In this document: piece after piece, positions 43,922 to 52,838 of the stretch
How the letters are laid out: every line of letters begins with the position of its first letter
How positions within the stretch are numbered: the stretch's first letter is position 1
DNA from: Candidatus Melainabacteria bacterium
Lineage (GTDB): Bacteria; Cyanobacteriota; Vampirovibrionia; Obscuribacterales; Obscuribacteraceae
Reading direction: 5' to 3'
Assembly: GCA_003963305.1 (NCBI GenBank)
Contig: RXJR01000011.1
Coordinates: 163,906 to 227,905, forward strand
DNA length: 64,000 nt
Program-made: the position numbers and the translations under genes
Notes under the pieces: generated by a model
The model's database searches: none
Seen by the model: the letters and a program-made list of their open reading frames with translations, nothing else
Told to the model about the DNA's origin: nothing

Positions 43922-44155
43922 CTAATCTTCGATGTATTGGGTCCAGTACTCTGTGCGCTCAGTCCAGTCGCAGCCAGCGTTGCCGCACGTCAGAGTAACA
44001 CGTGATCCGCGTGAATCTATGTCGGTGTAGCCGAGTCCATCACGCACCGCGTCGATAGTCTCAGCGTACTTATCGTACTTCTGAATCGGCTTTTTGCATT
44101 GCGGACAAGTCATCTTCTTGTTCGCAATAGCATCCTTGATAACTTGCAGCGACAT
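43922..44155 (-). CDS. small zinc-binding protein
   Basis: A 77-residue protein with CPQC (residues 17-20) and a later CGNAGC, which together give four Cys for one zinc site. In between is a helix and a strand segment. I do not recognise a named family; the layout is a zinc ribbon and nucleic acid or protein binding is possible. AAGG lies 11 bases before the ATG. The gene converges on dinB, with the hairpin repeats lying directly between the two stop codons. Confidence 0.75.
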   Translation of the reverse strand: MSLQVIKDAIANKKMTCPQCKKPIQKYDKYAETIDAVRDGLGYTDIDSRGSRVTLTCGNAGCDWTERTEYWTQYIED

Positions 44156-44269
44156 AGCTACTCAACCTTTCTGAAACTGAGAATTCACAATCTTCGCCGT
44201 CTATATTAGCCGATCCACTTCCGCTCGGAAGCGGAAAGATGCAAGCAAGATATCTCGAAGGATGCAGAA

Positions 44270-47200
44270 CTAGAGTCCGTGCTCATCAGTAGGATCGACC
44301 AAACCAGTATCCAAAGCGTCATTAGCACCATGTTCAAAGCCGTCAAGCGCCGGATCAGGTTCCCTGGTGCCAGTCCAATCGTCTAAGGAAAATTCGGATG
44401 GCGGAAGATTGGCTCCTCCAGCTCCATCATTCAAGGGATCAGGATATTCATCAACCGGAGCCTCATCCATCGGATAGACTTCTCCGCTTGGATCATCCAT
44501 CGGTGCCTCTTCGCCTGGTCGCAAGCCTGCTTCCCGCTCGATCTTGCCGTTGTGACCTCCTACCGTCGGTTTAGGGACCTCCGGTAGTGACTCGCCCTTC
44601 GGTAAAAACGGAACTTTTATTTCTCCAGAAGAGAGTCCGTCCACAAGTGCAAGCACGCGTGCTTGAGCTGCAGGTGAATCAGGCATAAGCTGCAAAGCAG
44701 CCTTCGTAGCGATGTCGTGATTAGCAGCATAGGCATCTGGATTTTTCTGCTGCGCCCAGTTGGCATCGCGAATCGCTTGAATCAACAACTTGACTGTGTA
44801 AATATCGCGCGCTTGCGGAACAGTCAATTGCAGCAATTCGGTGAATTCGGCAGGCTGTCTGTCGCGCATTTCTTTAGGCGGCTTGACCACCTGCATGATG
44901 TCATTCACAGCCCGAGCGTCATCAGCACCAAGGCTAAGCAGCTTGGCTTGAATGTCCTTAGGAGCGAACTGCAAAACATCTGACATCGTACGTAGACGCG
45001 ACGGCAGCGTATCGGAAGGCAGACTGAATTCGCGCGGCGTTCTGGCAGGCTTTGGTTGTCCGTCCGCACCAATCTCCACCTTCGGCTTAGGGACTTTCTC
45101 GGGGTTGTTGGCAAGATAATCAGCGATCTCCGGTGGCAATTTGTCCGGTGTGAAGCGGGCGCGCACATCTTTGCGAACGTTTTGAGGCCAGCTCTCCGGT
45201 GGCAGCATGTTCTCTTTCACAAGCCATGCCGGATACTGAAGCGTGTTAGGACGTCCCTCTGGTGCATCGAGGAACTGACGAATTATGTTACGTCCTTCAA
45301 ACGCGCGAGCCTGCCCCTCGGGAGACTGTTGCTCAGCCAGCGTGTCACCACCGCGAAGCATGCGCTGAACATTATTCTCAAGAAGAACCTGACCACCCTG
45401 GAGCAAGTGGAGATCAGCAATGTTGGGCAACTGCCGTCCAGAGCCGCTAAAGGTATCAGGGTGTGTTCCAAGCGCGAAGTTCAACCACTGAACAAACTGA
45501 GTGTCAGTCATCTGACCGAAGCTGTTTTTCAAATTAATTGCAGCGGTGCGCGCTTCTGAATAATCGCTGCTGCCCAGCTTCGAAACGAGGTCTGCCAACT
45601 CTGCTCGACTGCGAACATTCGGTCCCAGCGGACCGTCTGGCTTGTCGGCGACTTCGGCTGGTTTTGGCTCAGCCACTGTTCCATCAATATTCTTCCAGGC
45701 GGTTTGATTTTCAACGCCGGCATGTTCGATTTTGCCATCGCGATAAAGTGTAGTCGCTTTGCCGTTCTCATAGATAATTTTGTCGATATCGGTCTTGGCA
45801 GACTGAGCATATTCGATCAAATAATTGCCGTTCGGGAAGCTCGCTTTCCAGCTGCCGTCAGGCATCTGATCTATATCAATACCATCGGGTCGTTGAATGA
45901 ATCTCGAACCATCAGCATACTCAACGGTTCTTTGACCACTCGGTTCATCAGTGACTTTAGCCACGCGGTCAGGGTTTCTATCGGGATTGAATTCCGCTAC
46001 AACACTGCCATCTTCAAGTTGGCGTGTTCTCAGAGCATGCTTGCTTTCGCTGATATTCTCATTGCCACCCCACATGCGTGGCGTTTCAGGCGGCTTTGGA
46101 GCCAGTTCCCAGAACAGATCCGCGCCCGGCTGCTGCATGCGTGCCACCATTTCTGGGGTTATTTCCGCAGCGACCTTCTCATACTTATCTTTCGCTGCGA
46201 TAAACGACTTCAGATTTTCAGTGCCGAAGTACGTATCGAGAACTCCAGCAACACGGCTGCTATTAGTGTTTTCTCCTATCCGACGCGCAGCGTCATGCAG
46301 TTCAGGATTTCGTCTCAGCCAATCCATCACGTCATAGCGCTTCTCAGCCAGTTCCTCGGGCGAGGCTGTCTTCAGTGACTCCAAAATATCGCTGAAATCC
46401 TGCACACGAGCCTTAGCGGCATTACCTTCAGGTGTGGCAGGGAACAAATCAGCCATTGGAATAGTGGCAGGTTTACCGCTTACTTCCCAATTTTCAATCG
46501 GAAAATTCCCTTCACGAAGTAAAGCCTGCAAGCGCTCATTGCCGCTTCTGGTCGCATACCAATCCAGCGCTTCGCTCAGCCCTTCACTGTCGGGGCTCTT
46601 GAGTGCTTGCCGCACGACTTCCATATAAGCAGGCGGAGAATTTGGGTCCTTGCTGACGATTTCCAGGATCTGAACCACTTTGCGGAACTGTTCTTCCTTT
46701 GCAGGATCAACAGCTACTGTTTCGCGAACCGGCTGCCCGTCTTTCGTTGTTTCATAAACCGGCTTGCCCTCGGCATCAAATTCTAATTTGCCGGCACTGT
46801 CAACCTTTTGCCGATAAATAGGATCGCCGTTTGCATCATCGATTGGCACCCATGATTGAACGCCCCGGTAAGCTTCAAATACCTGAAGCTGTGTGGTCGA
46901 ATCAAGTCCAAGATCGATGGCAGTTTGCCACATTTGCTTTTCAAGCGCCTTGCCATCGTTCTCCGCAAATTGCTTGAATGCATCCACATCAAGCGGCGTA
47001 CGCTGCAACAACTCGACGCCCTGTCGGAAAGCTTCACCGTGATAAGCCTCGCCGATTTTGATTTTTGCGTCTACGCCGAAACCAAGTTGATCTGCGGCGG
47101 TAAGCATATGCTTTTCCATCGCAGGACCATAATCATCAGCAAATTTCTTTAACGCAGCCGCATCTATGCCACCATCTGCGGTTAAGATGCGAGCGCCGAC

Positions 47201-49222
47201 ATTCATCGCAGCTTGCTGACCAACGTCCTCAACTTGAACATTGATCTGGCGAGGCTCAAAGGCTCGGTCGACGAGGGCTCGCGCGATATCTGAATTCTTC
47301 TGCTCTTCGGCAATGCGATCTAACTCAGGACGAACGCTCTGTCCTCGTTCACGCACGAACTGGTCGAATGCAGCCTGCTGCTCATATGTGGCACCATCCG
47401 CGGCGGCAGTGGTTAACAGATCACGCCCTTCCTTGACAGCGAAGTCATGCTTAACCAGCTCAAGCGCCTTTTCTGGATACTTGAGTTGCACTGCAACAGA
47501 TTCGAGATGCTTCTGCAGTCCCTGACCATTCGTTTCAACATACTCAGTAAATTTCTGACGTTGTTCCTCATAGTCCTTTTTCGCTTGAACAGCTTCTTCG
47601 CGCGCTTGCTTAGCCGCATCTGTGAGCGTGGTCGAGGCAAGCGGATCGCGAGCTCTAGTCTCAGCCATGATGGCTCGATCTTCAGCCGCTTTGGAAGCAT
47701 CTTCAAGCTTAAGAACACTATTGAGTTGCTTGGCGCCTTCAATCAAATCAGCATGACGAGCAGTTTCAACTTCCGGAATAGTGATTTTGCGTTTGCCGGC
47801 TGCTGCACTGGCGTCTGAACTTTCAGTTCTGCGTTCAGGTGGCAATGCACTGTCTGCAGTGGCATCGCGCAAGTCAGCGTTAACTATTACCGGTGGTTTA
47901 TCACCTTTGGGCAGCATATCGATGGTTGGAGCCGCACCGGTTTCTACAGGTGGCTCAACTGCTTCACCCTCGGTTGGCTCAACGACTTTGCTTCCCTTGC
48001 CTTTGCTTCCCTTACCTTTACCTTTCCCCCCCTCGGGTTCCAGCCTGGCGCCCCACTTAGCAGCCAGCGCCTCAAGCCCAGCGGAGAGTTCACCAGATGA
48101 AAGATCCGTTGCAGGCGGAACGGTCTCTCCTATTGGATTAGCAATCTCGGGGGTTGCATCAGGTGTTGCAGGCGGGTCAACTTTAGCCGGGTCAACGCCC
48201 TCACCAGATTTTGGCGGTGGCGAAACTGAATTTTCGCCGTCACCGCCGCGCAAGCTCAAACCAAGCTTTGATGTCGGTTCAGGCAACGTCAAGCCTTCTT
48301 GAATAACCGTCTTCACCGCATCAAGACGCCCCGGCACGCTGCTCAGCCCATCTTGTATGGCGGACTTGGTAGCGTCATAACGCGAAGGTGCTCCATTCTC
48401 ACGCGGTGCAGTAAATGAATGAACAGCGCCGAAGCCACCGCCAATCAAGGACATTCCATATACAGATTGACCAACTTCTTCGCCCGACGCCAGATGACCT
48501 GTCTTCGCCAACGAATGGGCTTCAGCAGTGAATAAACCAGCCGGAACGCCCGAAAGAACTCCATTAACAATGGGATTTTTAAGCAGAGGCAAAAATGCCG
48601 ATTTTTCGACAGCAGCTCCGCCCAGACTGCGCAGTCCGATACTACTGCCGGTCAATGTCATGAATGTACCGGCACCGATGGCGCCCTGCGTGCCGCGATC
48701 GAGCAAAAATCCGCCCACACCGCCAGTGTGATTCGTATCACTCGGTTTAAGCAGCGCGTCATAAGCAAAACCAGTCAAACCGGCTTCCTTCATGCTCATA
48801 CCAAAAGCAGCCTTGCGAGACATCAAGCTCGCTTCTTCAGCCGAAGTGCCAAGCACGCCTCGCACGCCTTTGCCAACCACCATGAAAGGTAGAAGCATAC
48901 CGACAGCGCTGCCCACCTGCTGAGCGTGCCAGTCGGCAGTGCCAAATTTGGCCTGCACTGGCGCGTCTAAGAATTGCACCTTGGGCAAAAACTTCGTACC
49001 GGCGAATTCATCAACAATTTGAGTAACGCCACTGACTGGTTCCTGAACAGCCGTATAAAGAGCCGAATGAACGGCATCGCCAAGAATATCGGTGATACCC
49101 TTGTGCTGCTCCGCCGGTGGCTCCGGCTTGGTCGGATTGCGAAGCTCATTAGCTTCAGTCATATGACGAACCTTATTCGCTGAAACGCCTGTCGCCTGAT
49201 CTATCATCTGATCGTGCGACAA
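44270..49222 (-). CDS. 1650-residue protein with tandem helical repeats, unknown function
   Basis: A very large protein; the start is TTG at 49220-49222 or ATG at 49205-49207, neither with a clear ribosome binding site. Residues 1-270 contain an Ala/Gly-rich, partly hydrophobic segment with several short potential membrane-seeking helices (GMLLPFMVVGKGVRGVL, GAIGAGTFMTLTGSSIGL). Residues 320-480 are Pro/Gly-rich with a Lys/Gly run (about 399-412). Four degenerate helical repeats, each marked by F-x2-F/Y-x4-G-x2-L/M, start near 558, 619, 691 and 749. Then helical regions (about 850-1010), a short YD-like strand region (about 1050-1160) and an acidic Pro/Asp-rich tail. No enzyme motif is visible. 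This is like the giant unknown proteins of Obscuribacter-type genomes, which may be surface or effector proteins; that is inference. Confidence 0.8.
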   Translation of the reverse strand: MSHDQMIDQATGVSANKVRHMTEANELRNPTKPEPPAEQHKGITDILGDAVHSALYTAVQEPVSGVTQIVDEFAGTKFLPKVQFLDAPVQAKFGTADWHAQQVGSAVGMLLPFMVVGKGVRGVLGTSAEEASLMSRKAAFGMSMKEAGLTGFAYDALLKPSDTNHTGGVGGFLLDRGTQGAIGAGTFMTLTGSSIGLRSLGGAAVEKSAFLPLLKNPIVNGVLSGVPAGLFTAEAHSLAKTGHLASGEEVGQSVYGMSLIGGGFGAVHSFTAPRENGAPSRYDATKSAIQDGLSSVPGRLDAVKTVIQEGLTLPEPTSKLGLSLRGGDGENSVSPPPKSGEGVDPAKVDPPATPDATPEIANPIGETVPPATDLSSGELSAGLEALAAKWGARLEPEGGKGKGKGSKGKGSKVVEPTEGEAVEPPVETGAAPTIDMLPKGDKPPVIVNADLRDATADSALPPERRTESSDASAAAGKRKITIPEVETARHADLIEGAKQLNSVLKLEDASKAAEDRAIMAETRARDPLASTTLTDAAKQAREEAVQAKKDYEEQRQKFTEYVETNGQGLQKHLESVAVQLKYPEKALELVKHDFAVKEGRDLLTTAAADGATYEQQAAFDQFVRERGQSVRPELDRIAEEQKNSDIARALVDRAFEPRQINVQVEDVGQQAAMNVGARILTADGGIDAAALKKFADDYGPAMEKHMLTAADQLGFGVDAKIKIGEAYHGEAFRQGVELLQRTPLDVDAFKQFAENDGKALEKQMWQTAIDLGLDSTTQLQVFEAYRGVQSWVPIDDANGDPIYRQKVDSAGKLEFDAEGKPVYETTKDGQPVRETVAVDPAKEEQFRKVVQILEIVSKDPNSPPAYMEVVRQALKSPDSEGLSEALDWYATRSGNERLQALLREGNFPIENWEVSGKPATIPMADLFPATPEGNAAKARVQDFSDILESLKTASPEELAEKRYDVMDWLRRNPELHDAARRIGENTNSSRVAGVLDTYFGTENLKSFIAAKDKYEKVAAEITPEMVARMQQPGADLFWELAPKPPETPRMWGGNENISESKHALRTRQLEDGSVVAEFNPDRNPDRVAKVTDEPSGQRTVEYADGSRFIQRPDGIDIDQMPDGSWKASFPNGNYLIEYAQSAKTDIDKIIYENGKATTLYRDGKIEHAGVENQTAWKNIDGTVAEPKPAEVADKPDGPLGPNVRSRAELADLVSKLGSSDYSEARTAAINLKNSFGQMTDTQFVQWLNFALGTHPDTFSGSGRQLPNIADLHLLQGGQVLLENNVQRMLRGGDTLAEQQSPEGQARAFEGRNIIRQFLDAPEGRPNTLQYPAWLVKENMLPPESWPQNVRKDVRARFTPDKLPPEIADYLANNPEKVPKPKVEIGADGQPKPARTPREFSLPSDTLPSRLRTMSDVLQFAPKDIQAKLLSLGADDARAVNDIMQVVKPPKEMRDRQPAEFTELLQLTVPQARDIYTVKLLIQAIRDANWAQQKNPDAYAANHDIATKAALQLMPDSPAAQARVLALVDGLSSGEIKVPFLPKGESLPEVPKPTVGGHNGKIEREAGLRPGEEAPMDDPSGEVYPMDEAPVDEYPDPLNDGAGGANLPPSEFSLDDWTGTREPDPALDGFEHGANDALDTGLVDPTDEHGL

Positions 49223-49308
49223 GGGTACGATTAATTCTTACCCCAAACAATGGGGAATCTCCCATCCGCGCCCCAAACACCCATATCATGGGCTTTTAAG
49301 AAAGATAA

Positions 49309-50601
49309 ATGACTTCGGAATCCAGACCAATCGGCATAATCGGCGGCGGCATCGCTGGTTTGAGCCTCGCCCACTTTATCGGTGAAGACTGCGAAATCCT
49401 CGAAAAAGCGCCAGTGCTGGGCGGGCTCTGTCGCAGTTTCCACAAAGACGGGCTGACATATGACCTGGGAGGGCACGTCGTCTTCTCTTCCGACAAAGAA
49501 ATACTCAACCTCGAGCTCGACCTGCTCCGCGGTAACGTCGACGCCCACGTTCGAAAGAATGCCGTATGGTACAAGCAGCGGCTGGTTAAGTATCCCTTTG
49601 AGAATGACCTGGCGGCACTGGAAAAAGACGACCTTTTCGACTGCCTGTGGTCGTTTCTGAACAATCCGCAGCGCCCCCAACGCAACTTTGAAGACTGGAT
49701 GTTCAACCAGTTTGGGCGGGGTATCGCGGAACGATACTTGATTCCCTACAATCGGAAGATCTGGAAGATGGCACCACGGTCAATGGCATGCGACTGGGTG
49801 GAAAGGATTCCCAAACCGCCACCCGAAGACGTTATGAAATCGGCAATCGGTATACCGACTGAAGGCAATCTGCAACAGCTCAATTTCTTCTATCCGTCCA
49901 GCGGTGGCTTTCAGGCCCTGCCGCTCGCAATTGAAAATTCATTGCGCGGAAAAATAACAAGAGGCTTCAACGTTCAAAAAGTGCGAAAGCACGGCGCTAA
50001 GTGGCTGGTCAGCGACCACTCCAGCGCCCATGAATACGACCAGGTAATTTCCACAATTCCACTTCCCTATCTAATTTCAGTACTGCAAGATGTGCCTGAA
50101 GAAGTGGCTACAGCAGCACGAGCGCTTAAACACAACTCGCTTCTGGTCGTCATGCTGGGTGTACGAAATCCCCAGAACAGAGAGCAATTCGGAGTTTACT
50201 TTCCACAGGAGCATCTGGTATTCCATCGTGTTTGCTTCTACAACTTCTTCGGGCAGCGAAACGAAGCTGGCGCCTCACCGGTAGTAGCCGAAATCACAGC
50301 CAATGAAGGCGACTCGATCTGGGTTAAAAGCGATGACGAGATAATCGATTCAGTCATTCAGGGTTTGAAGCAGGAGGGCTTTATCGCCAGTCGCTCAGAT
50401 GTGCTGACCACGGATATAAGGCGAGTCAAACACGCCTACGTCGTCTACGATCTGGCACGCAGCCAGAATCTGCGCATCGTCAACGACTATCTCGACTCGA
50501 TCGGGCTACATCGATGTGGGCGATTCGCCGAATTCCGCTACATCAACTCAGATGCGGTAATGCGTTCAGCCAAGAATCTTGCCGGGAAATTAGGCTACTG
50601 A
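49309..50601 (+). CDS. FAD-dependent oxidoreductase, UDP-galactopyranose-mutase/HemY-like
   Basis: A 430-residue flavoprotein. The dinucleotide-binding motif is IGIIGGGIAGLSLAHFI near residue 6-22, followed by ILEKAPVLGGLCRSF and the conserved DLGGHVVFS segment. VKYPFENDLAALEKDDLFDC and RYLIPYNRKIWKMAP resemble the sugar-handling group of FAD enzymes (UDP-galactopyranose mutase-like and related amine-oxidase family proteins); the C-terminal FAD motif is less clear. It may act in polysaccharide or carotenoid-type metabolism. The substrate is unknown. It is divergent from the 1650-residue gene across 86 bp, in which CCCAT-ATC-ATGGG forms a small hairpin. Confidence 0.85.
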   Translation: MTSESRPIGIIGGGIAGLSLAHFIGEDCEILEKAPVLGGLCRSFHKDGLTYDLGGHVVFSSDKEILNLELDLLRGNVDAHVRKNAVWYKQRLVKYPFENDLAALEKDDLFDCLWSFLNNPQRPQRNFEDWMFNQFGRGIAERYLIPYNRKIWKMAPRSMACDWVERIPKPPPEDVMKSAIGIPTEGNLQQLNFFYPSSGGFQALPLAIENSLRGKITRGFNVQKVRKHGAKWLVSDHSSAHEYDQVISTIPLPYLISVLQDVPEEVATAARALKHNSLLVVMLGVRNPQNREQFGVYFPQEHLVFHRVCFYNFFGQRNEAGASPVVAEITANEGDSIWVKSDDEIIDSVIQGLKQEGFIASRSDVLTTDIRRVKHAYVVYDLARSQNLRIVNDYLDSIGLHRCGRFAEFRYINSDAVMRSAKNLAGKLGY

Positions 50602-50663
50602 AAACGGCTGAGTGGGTATCATTGAAGTAAAATTGGAATCCAGATCCGGAACTCCTCTCCCCC

Positions 50664-51341
50664 ATGCCCAAGATTCTAGTTGTCGAAGATGAACCCGACT
50701 TCTCCATGCTGATTGGAGAGTGGCTCAAAAACGAACATCACGTGGTCGAAGTTGTAGAAACCGGCGAGGATGCACTCGATCGGCTGAAATTCTACAAGTA
50801 CGACATTGTCATCCTGGACTGGATGTTGCCTGGAATCAGCGGTCTGGACGTTTGCAAGAGATTCCGGGATGGCGGCGGAACCACACCGATTCTTCTCCTC
50901 ACGGCAAAGAAGCACGTCGACGAAAAAGAGGCGGGCTTAGATGCCGGCGCCGACGACTATTTAACCAAGCCGTTCGAGATGAAAGAGCTGTCAGCCCGCA
51001 TACGTGCACTTTTACGGCGCCCTGTGGCCCTGACCGGTTCGGTTCTGCAGGTCGGTGAGCTGTCGCTCGAACCAACCACCTTTAAAGTCAGCCGCAGCGG
51101 CAAAGAGATCAACCTTTTGCCCAAAGAGTTCGCCCTGCTCGAATTTTTAATGCGCCATCCGAACCAGGTTTTCAGCGCTGAGGCACTGCTTGACCGGGTC
51201 TGGTCGTCCGATTCTGAATCATCGCCCGAGACTATCCGAACATATATAAAAAGGTTGCGGAAAAAAATCGACCAGCAGGGTCAGCCGTCCATGTTGTCAA
51301 CCGTTCATGGCGTAGGATATAAGCTGGACGGGCTTTCATAG
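50664..51341 (+). CDS. OmpR/PhoB-type response regulator
   Basis: A 225-residue two-component regulator. The receiver (about 1-120) has the acidic pair VEDEPDF, phospho-Asp in IVILDWMLPG and Lys in YLTKPFE. The C-terminal winged helix (about 130-223) has the usual VGELSLEPTTFKV, LLPKEFALLEFLMRHPNQVFSAEALLDRVW and IRTYIKRLRKKI. It binds DNA and controls transcription after phosphorylation. No kinase gene is adjacent, so it is an orphan regulator; the nearest complete kinases in the window are at 2663 and 9744. Its receiver is intact, in contrast to the degenerate ones elsewhere in this window. Confidence 0.95.
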   Translation: MPKILVVEDEPDFSMLIGEWLKNEHHVVEVVETGEDALDRLKFYKYDIVILDWMLPGISGLDVCKRFRDGGGTTPILLLTAKKHVDEKEAGLDAGADDYLTKPFEMKELSARIRALLRRPVALTGSVLQVGELSLEPTTFKVSRSGKEINLLPKEFALLEFLMRHPNQVFSAEALLDRVWSSDSESSPETIRTYIKRLRKKIDQQGQPSMLSTVHGVGYKLDGLS

Positions 51342-51436
51342 AAATTTTTGAAGCTTTTTTGCTTTCCACAACTTTGCCACAAAATTCTTCTATTCTCTAA
51401 CCATAGAGAACGGCGTTGAATTTGAGGGCGTATTAA

Positions 51437-51643
51437 ATGAGCAAGCACACTTCGCAGAGTGATTTCCAACGCATCAGCCTGAAAGAGCTGCAGTGCATTG
51501 TTAAACCACAACCGAAGGAAGTGGATTTCGTTGAATCCTACAACAAGTTCATCTCGAACACCCTCACACACCTCCGCACTCTATTGACGATTCGCACCGC
51601 CAACCAACCACAAGTAATGATTTTGGACGGCAGCGACGATTAA
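51437..51643 (+). CDS. small protein of unknown function
   Basis: A 68-residue protein with GAGGG 8 bases before its ATG. It is helical in the middle (KEVDFVESYNKFISNTLTHLRTLLTI) and ends in a hydrophilic tail with Asp (DGSDD). No membrane segment and no recognisable family. It is followed by a 244 bp non-coding region with three hairpins. It may be co-transcribed with the response regulator 95 bp upstream. Confidence 0.6.
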   Translation: MSKHTSQSDFQRISLKELQCIVKPQPKEVDFVESYNKFISNTLTHLRTLLTIRTANQPQVMILDGSDD

Positions 51644-51697
51644 GTCTTCTCCACACAATTAAATAGTCAGTGGAAGACACGGTTTTTCTACGAAGGG

Positions 51698-51813
51698 GCG
51701 GGCTCAGTGAAAACTGAGCCCGCTGGGGTTCTACGGGCCGGTGGCGGGTTTCAGCACACTATATGCGGTGCCACCCCTGCCATATAACCGATGGAGGCAC
51801 CACCCACGGTTAT
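51698..51813 (+). ncRNA. candidate structured RNA element, three hairpins
   Basis: Between the small genes at 51437 and 51888 lies a hairpin-rich stretch with no ORF. Hairpin 1: GCGGGCTCAGT (51698-51708), GAAA tetraloop, ACTGAGCCCGC (51713-51723), a perfect 11 bp stem with a GNRA loop and no T-run. Hairpin 2: GGTGGC (51740-51745) with GCCACC (51770-51775). Hairpin 3: ATAACCG (51784-51790) with CGGTTAT (51807-51813). It could be a 3' stabiliser, a leader element of the next gene, or an RNA. Not matched to a known family. Confidence 0.4.
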
Positions 51814-51887
51814 CGACATAAAAGCTAACTTGACATAAGATGGAATTGTATACATCCTTCTAGTAGAAACCGCAGGAGGGTAGCGCC

Positions 51888-52127
51888 ATCGAATCTTTTG
51901 ACTTATTAGAGTTTCAAAAACGCGCGCGCGACTTGTGCGATCCCAAAAAGCTCTTCGAGCTCTGGGAAGACATTTGCGCACGTTATGAGAGACACGAAAT
52001 AGGCACCTACGAAGTTGACGAGATGAAAGAAGTCATCTGGCCAAGCCTACAGGCACTCGCGTCACTGCGCCGGAGTGTCAATGAAACACCGCCGGCACAG
52101 GCTGAACAGTTACGCAAGCGAGCTTAG
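51888..52127 (+). CDS. small protein with apparent ATC start
   Basis: The frame is open from 51867 to the TAG at 52125-52127. No ATG, GTG or TTG occurs before TTG at 51933. AGGAGG at 51874-51879 is a near-perfect ribosome binding site placed 8 bases before ATC at 51888, and the frame after it reads ESFDLLEFQKRARDLCDPKK, a helix that runs naturally into the rest. A TTG start at 51933 would give 64 residues with no ribosome binding site. With the ATC start the product is 79 residues, helical and acidic, with no family recognised. The stop codon overlaps the stop codon of the convergent Dps gene (TAG at 52125-52127, minus TAA at 52124-52126). Confidence 0.6.
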   Translation: MESFDLLEFQKRARDLCDPKKLFELWEDICARYERHEIGTYEVDEMKEVIWPSLQALASLRRSVNETPPAQAEQLRKRA

Positions 52128-52690
52128 GAATCAGCTTGCAAGTGCGCTTCAATAAACCATAGACGCAAATCTGTGGTGCGCGAGATTTCTGTGTACAGGT
52201 CTGCTGTGTCTTTGTCGAGATCTTCTGTTTTATCGATGCCTGCCCGCACATGCTTGCCATAAGCAGCGAGGCGTTCAGCAACTGCGGTCAAGTGCTCTTT
52301 ACCGTTAACAGCATCCAGTGGGTATTCAGGCAATGGTGTGCTGTGAGCAGCCATGCGTACGGTGCCATGGGCAGTGCTGCCGATAGCTGTAATTCGCTCG
52401 GCAACGAGGTCTACATATTCGTAAAGCTCACCAGCGATCTGATCGAACAGAAGGTGCAATTGATAGAAATCTTTGCCCTTAACGTTCCAATGTGCTTGTT
52501 TTACTTGTGACCAGACGTCAAGCGTCGCAGCCAGTGTTTCGTTCAAAAGTTCGCTTACTTCTTTGCGAGTTGACTCCGGCAAATCGATTCTTGATTTGTA
52601 GAGTTTAGGAGCTGCCTTTGTAGCGTTCGCCATTTCATGTACCTCACGTGATAGCGCCTCATGGAAACTCGAGCGAGTTTCCGACGCCAT
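52124..52690 (-). CDS. dps: DNA starvation/ferritin-like protein, Dps family
   Basis: A 188-residue four-helix protein of the Dps/ferritin family. The ferroxidase site residues are seen in KQAHWNVKGKDFYQLHLLFDQIAGELYEYVDLVAERI: His and then Asp/Glu (H-x11-D-x3-E). The N-terminal tail (MASETRSSFHEALSREVHEMA) is longer than in many homologues and might bind DNA or the neighbouring subunit. It stores iron and protects DNA from peroxide. It is a single gene and the tail end overlaps its convergent neighbour by 4 bp. Together with MutM and the LigC/LigD pair, it supports an oxidative-damage theme. Confidence 0.94.
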   Translation of the reverse strand: MASETRSSFHEALSREVHEMANATKAAPKLYKSRIDLPESTRKEVSELLNETLAATLDVWSQVKQAHWNVKGKDFYQLHLLFDQIAGELYEYVDLVAERITAIGSTAHGTVRMAAHSTPLPEYPLDAVNGKEHLTAVAERLAAYGKHVRAGIDKTEDLDKDTADLYTEISRTTDLRLWFIEAHLQADS

Positions 52691-52838
52691 CTATATCCAG
52701 GAGGTGTAGTGTACTCCTCCTTCACCTTCGACTTCCTTAACTGCAGCGGCTGAGTCAGGAAACTACAACCCCTGGGACGCAGCTCGAGCAGTTTAGTTCC
52801 GAATTTTTCGTAAACTGTCGGTAGCTGAAAGGCGACTC

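Noticed and set aside
43745..43998. Small open frames over the hairpin repeats (64 and 75 codons)
   Set aside because: They are made of the repeated Arg/Pro/Gly-rich translation of the palindromes and have no ribosome binding sites. Such frames are typical false genes over extragenic repeats.
45056..46378. Plus-strand frames of 128-224 codons opposite the 1650-residue gene
   Set aside because: They mirror codon bias of the long minus-strand gene and have no start signals; shadows.
51831..51860. TTGACA followed by TATACA before the ATC-start gene
   Set aside because: The spacer is only 13 bp, too short for a sigma70-type promoter.
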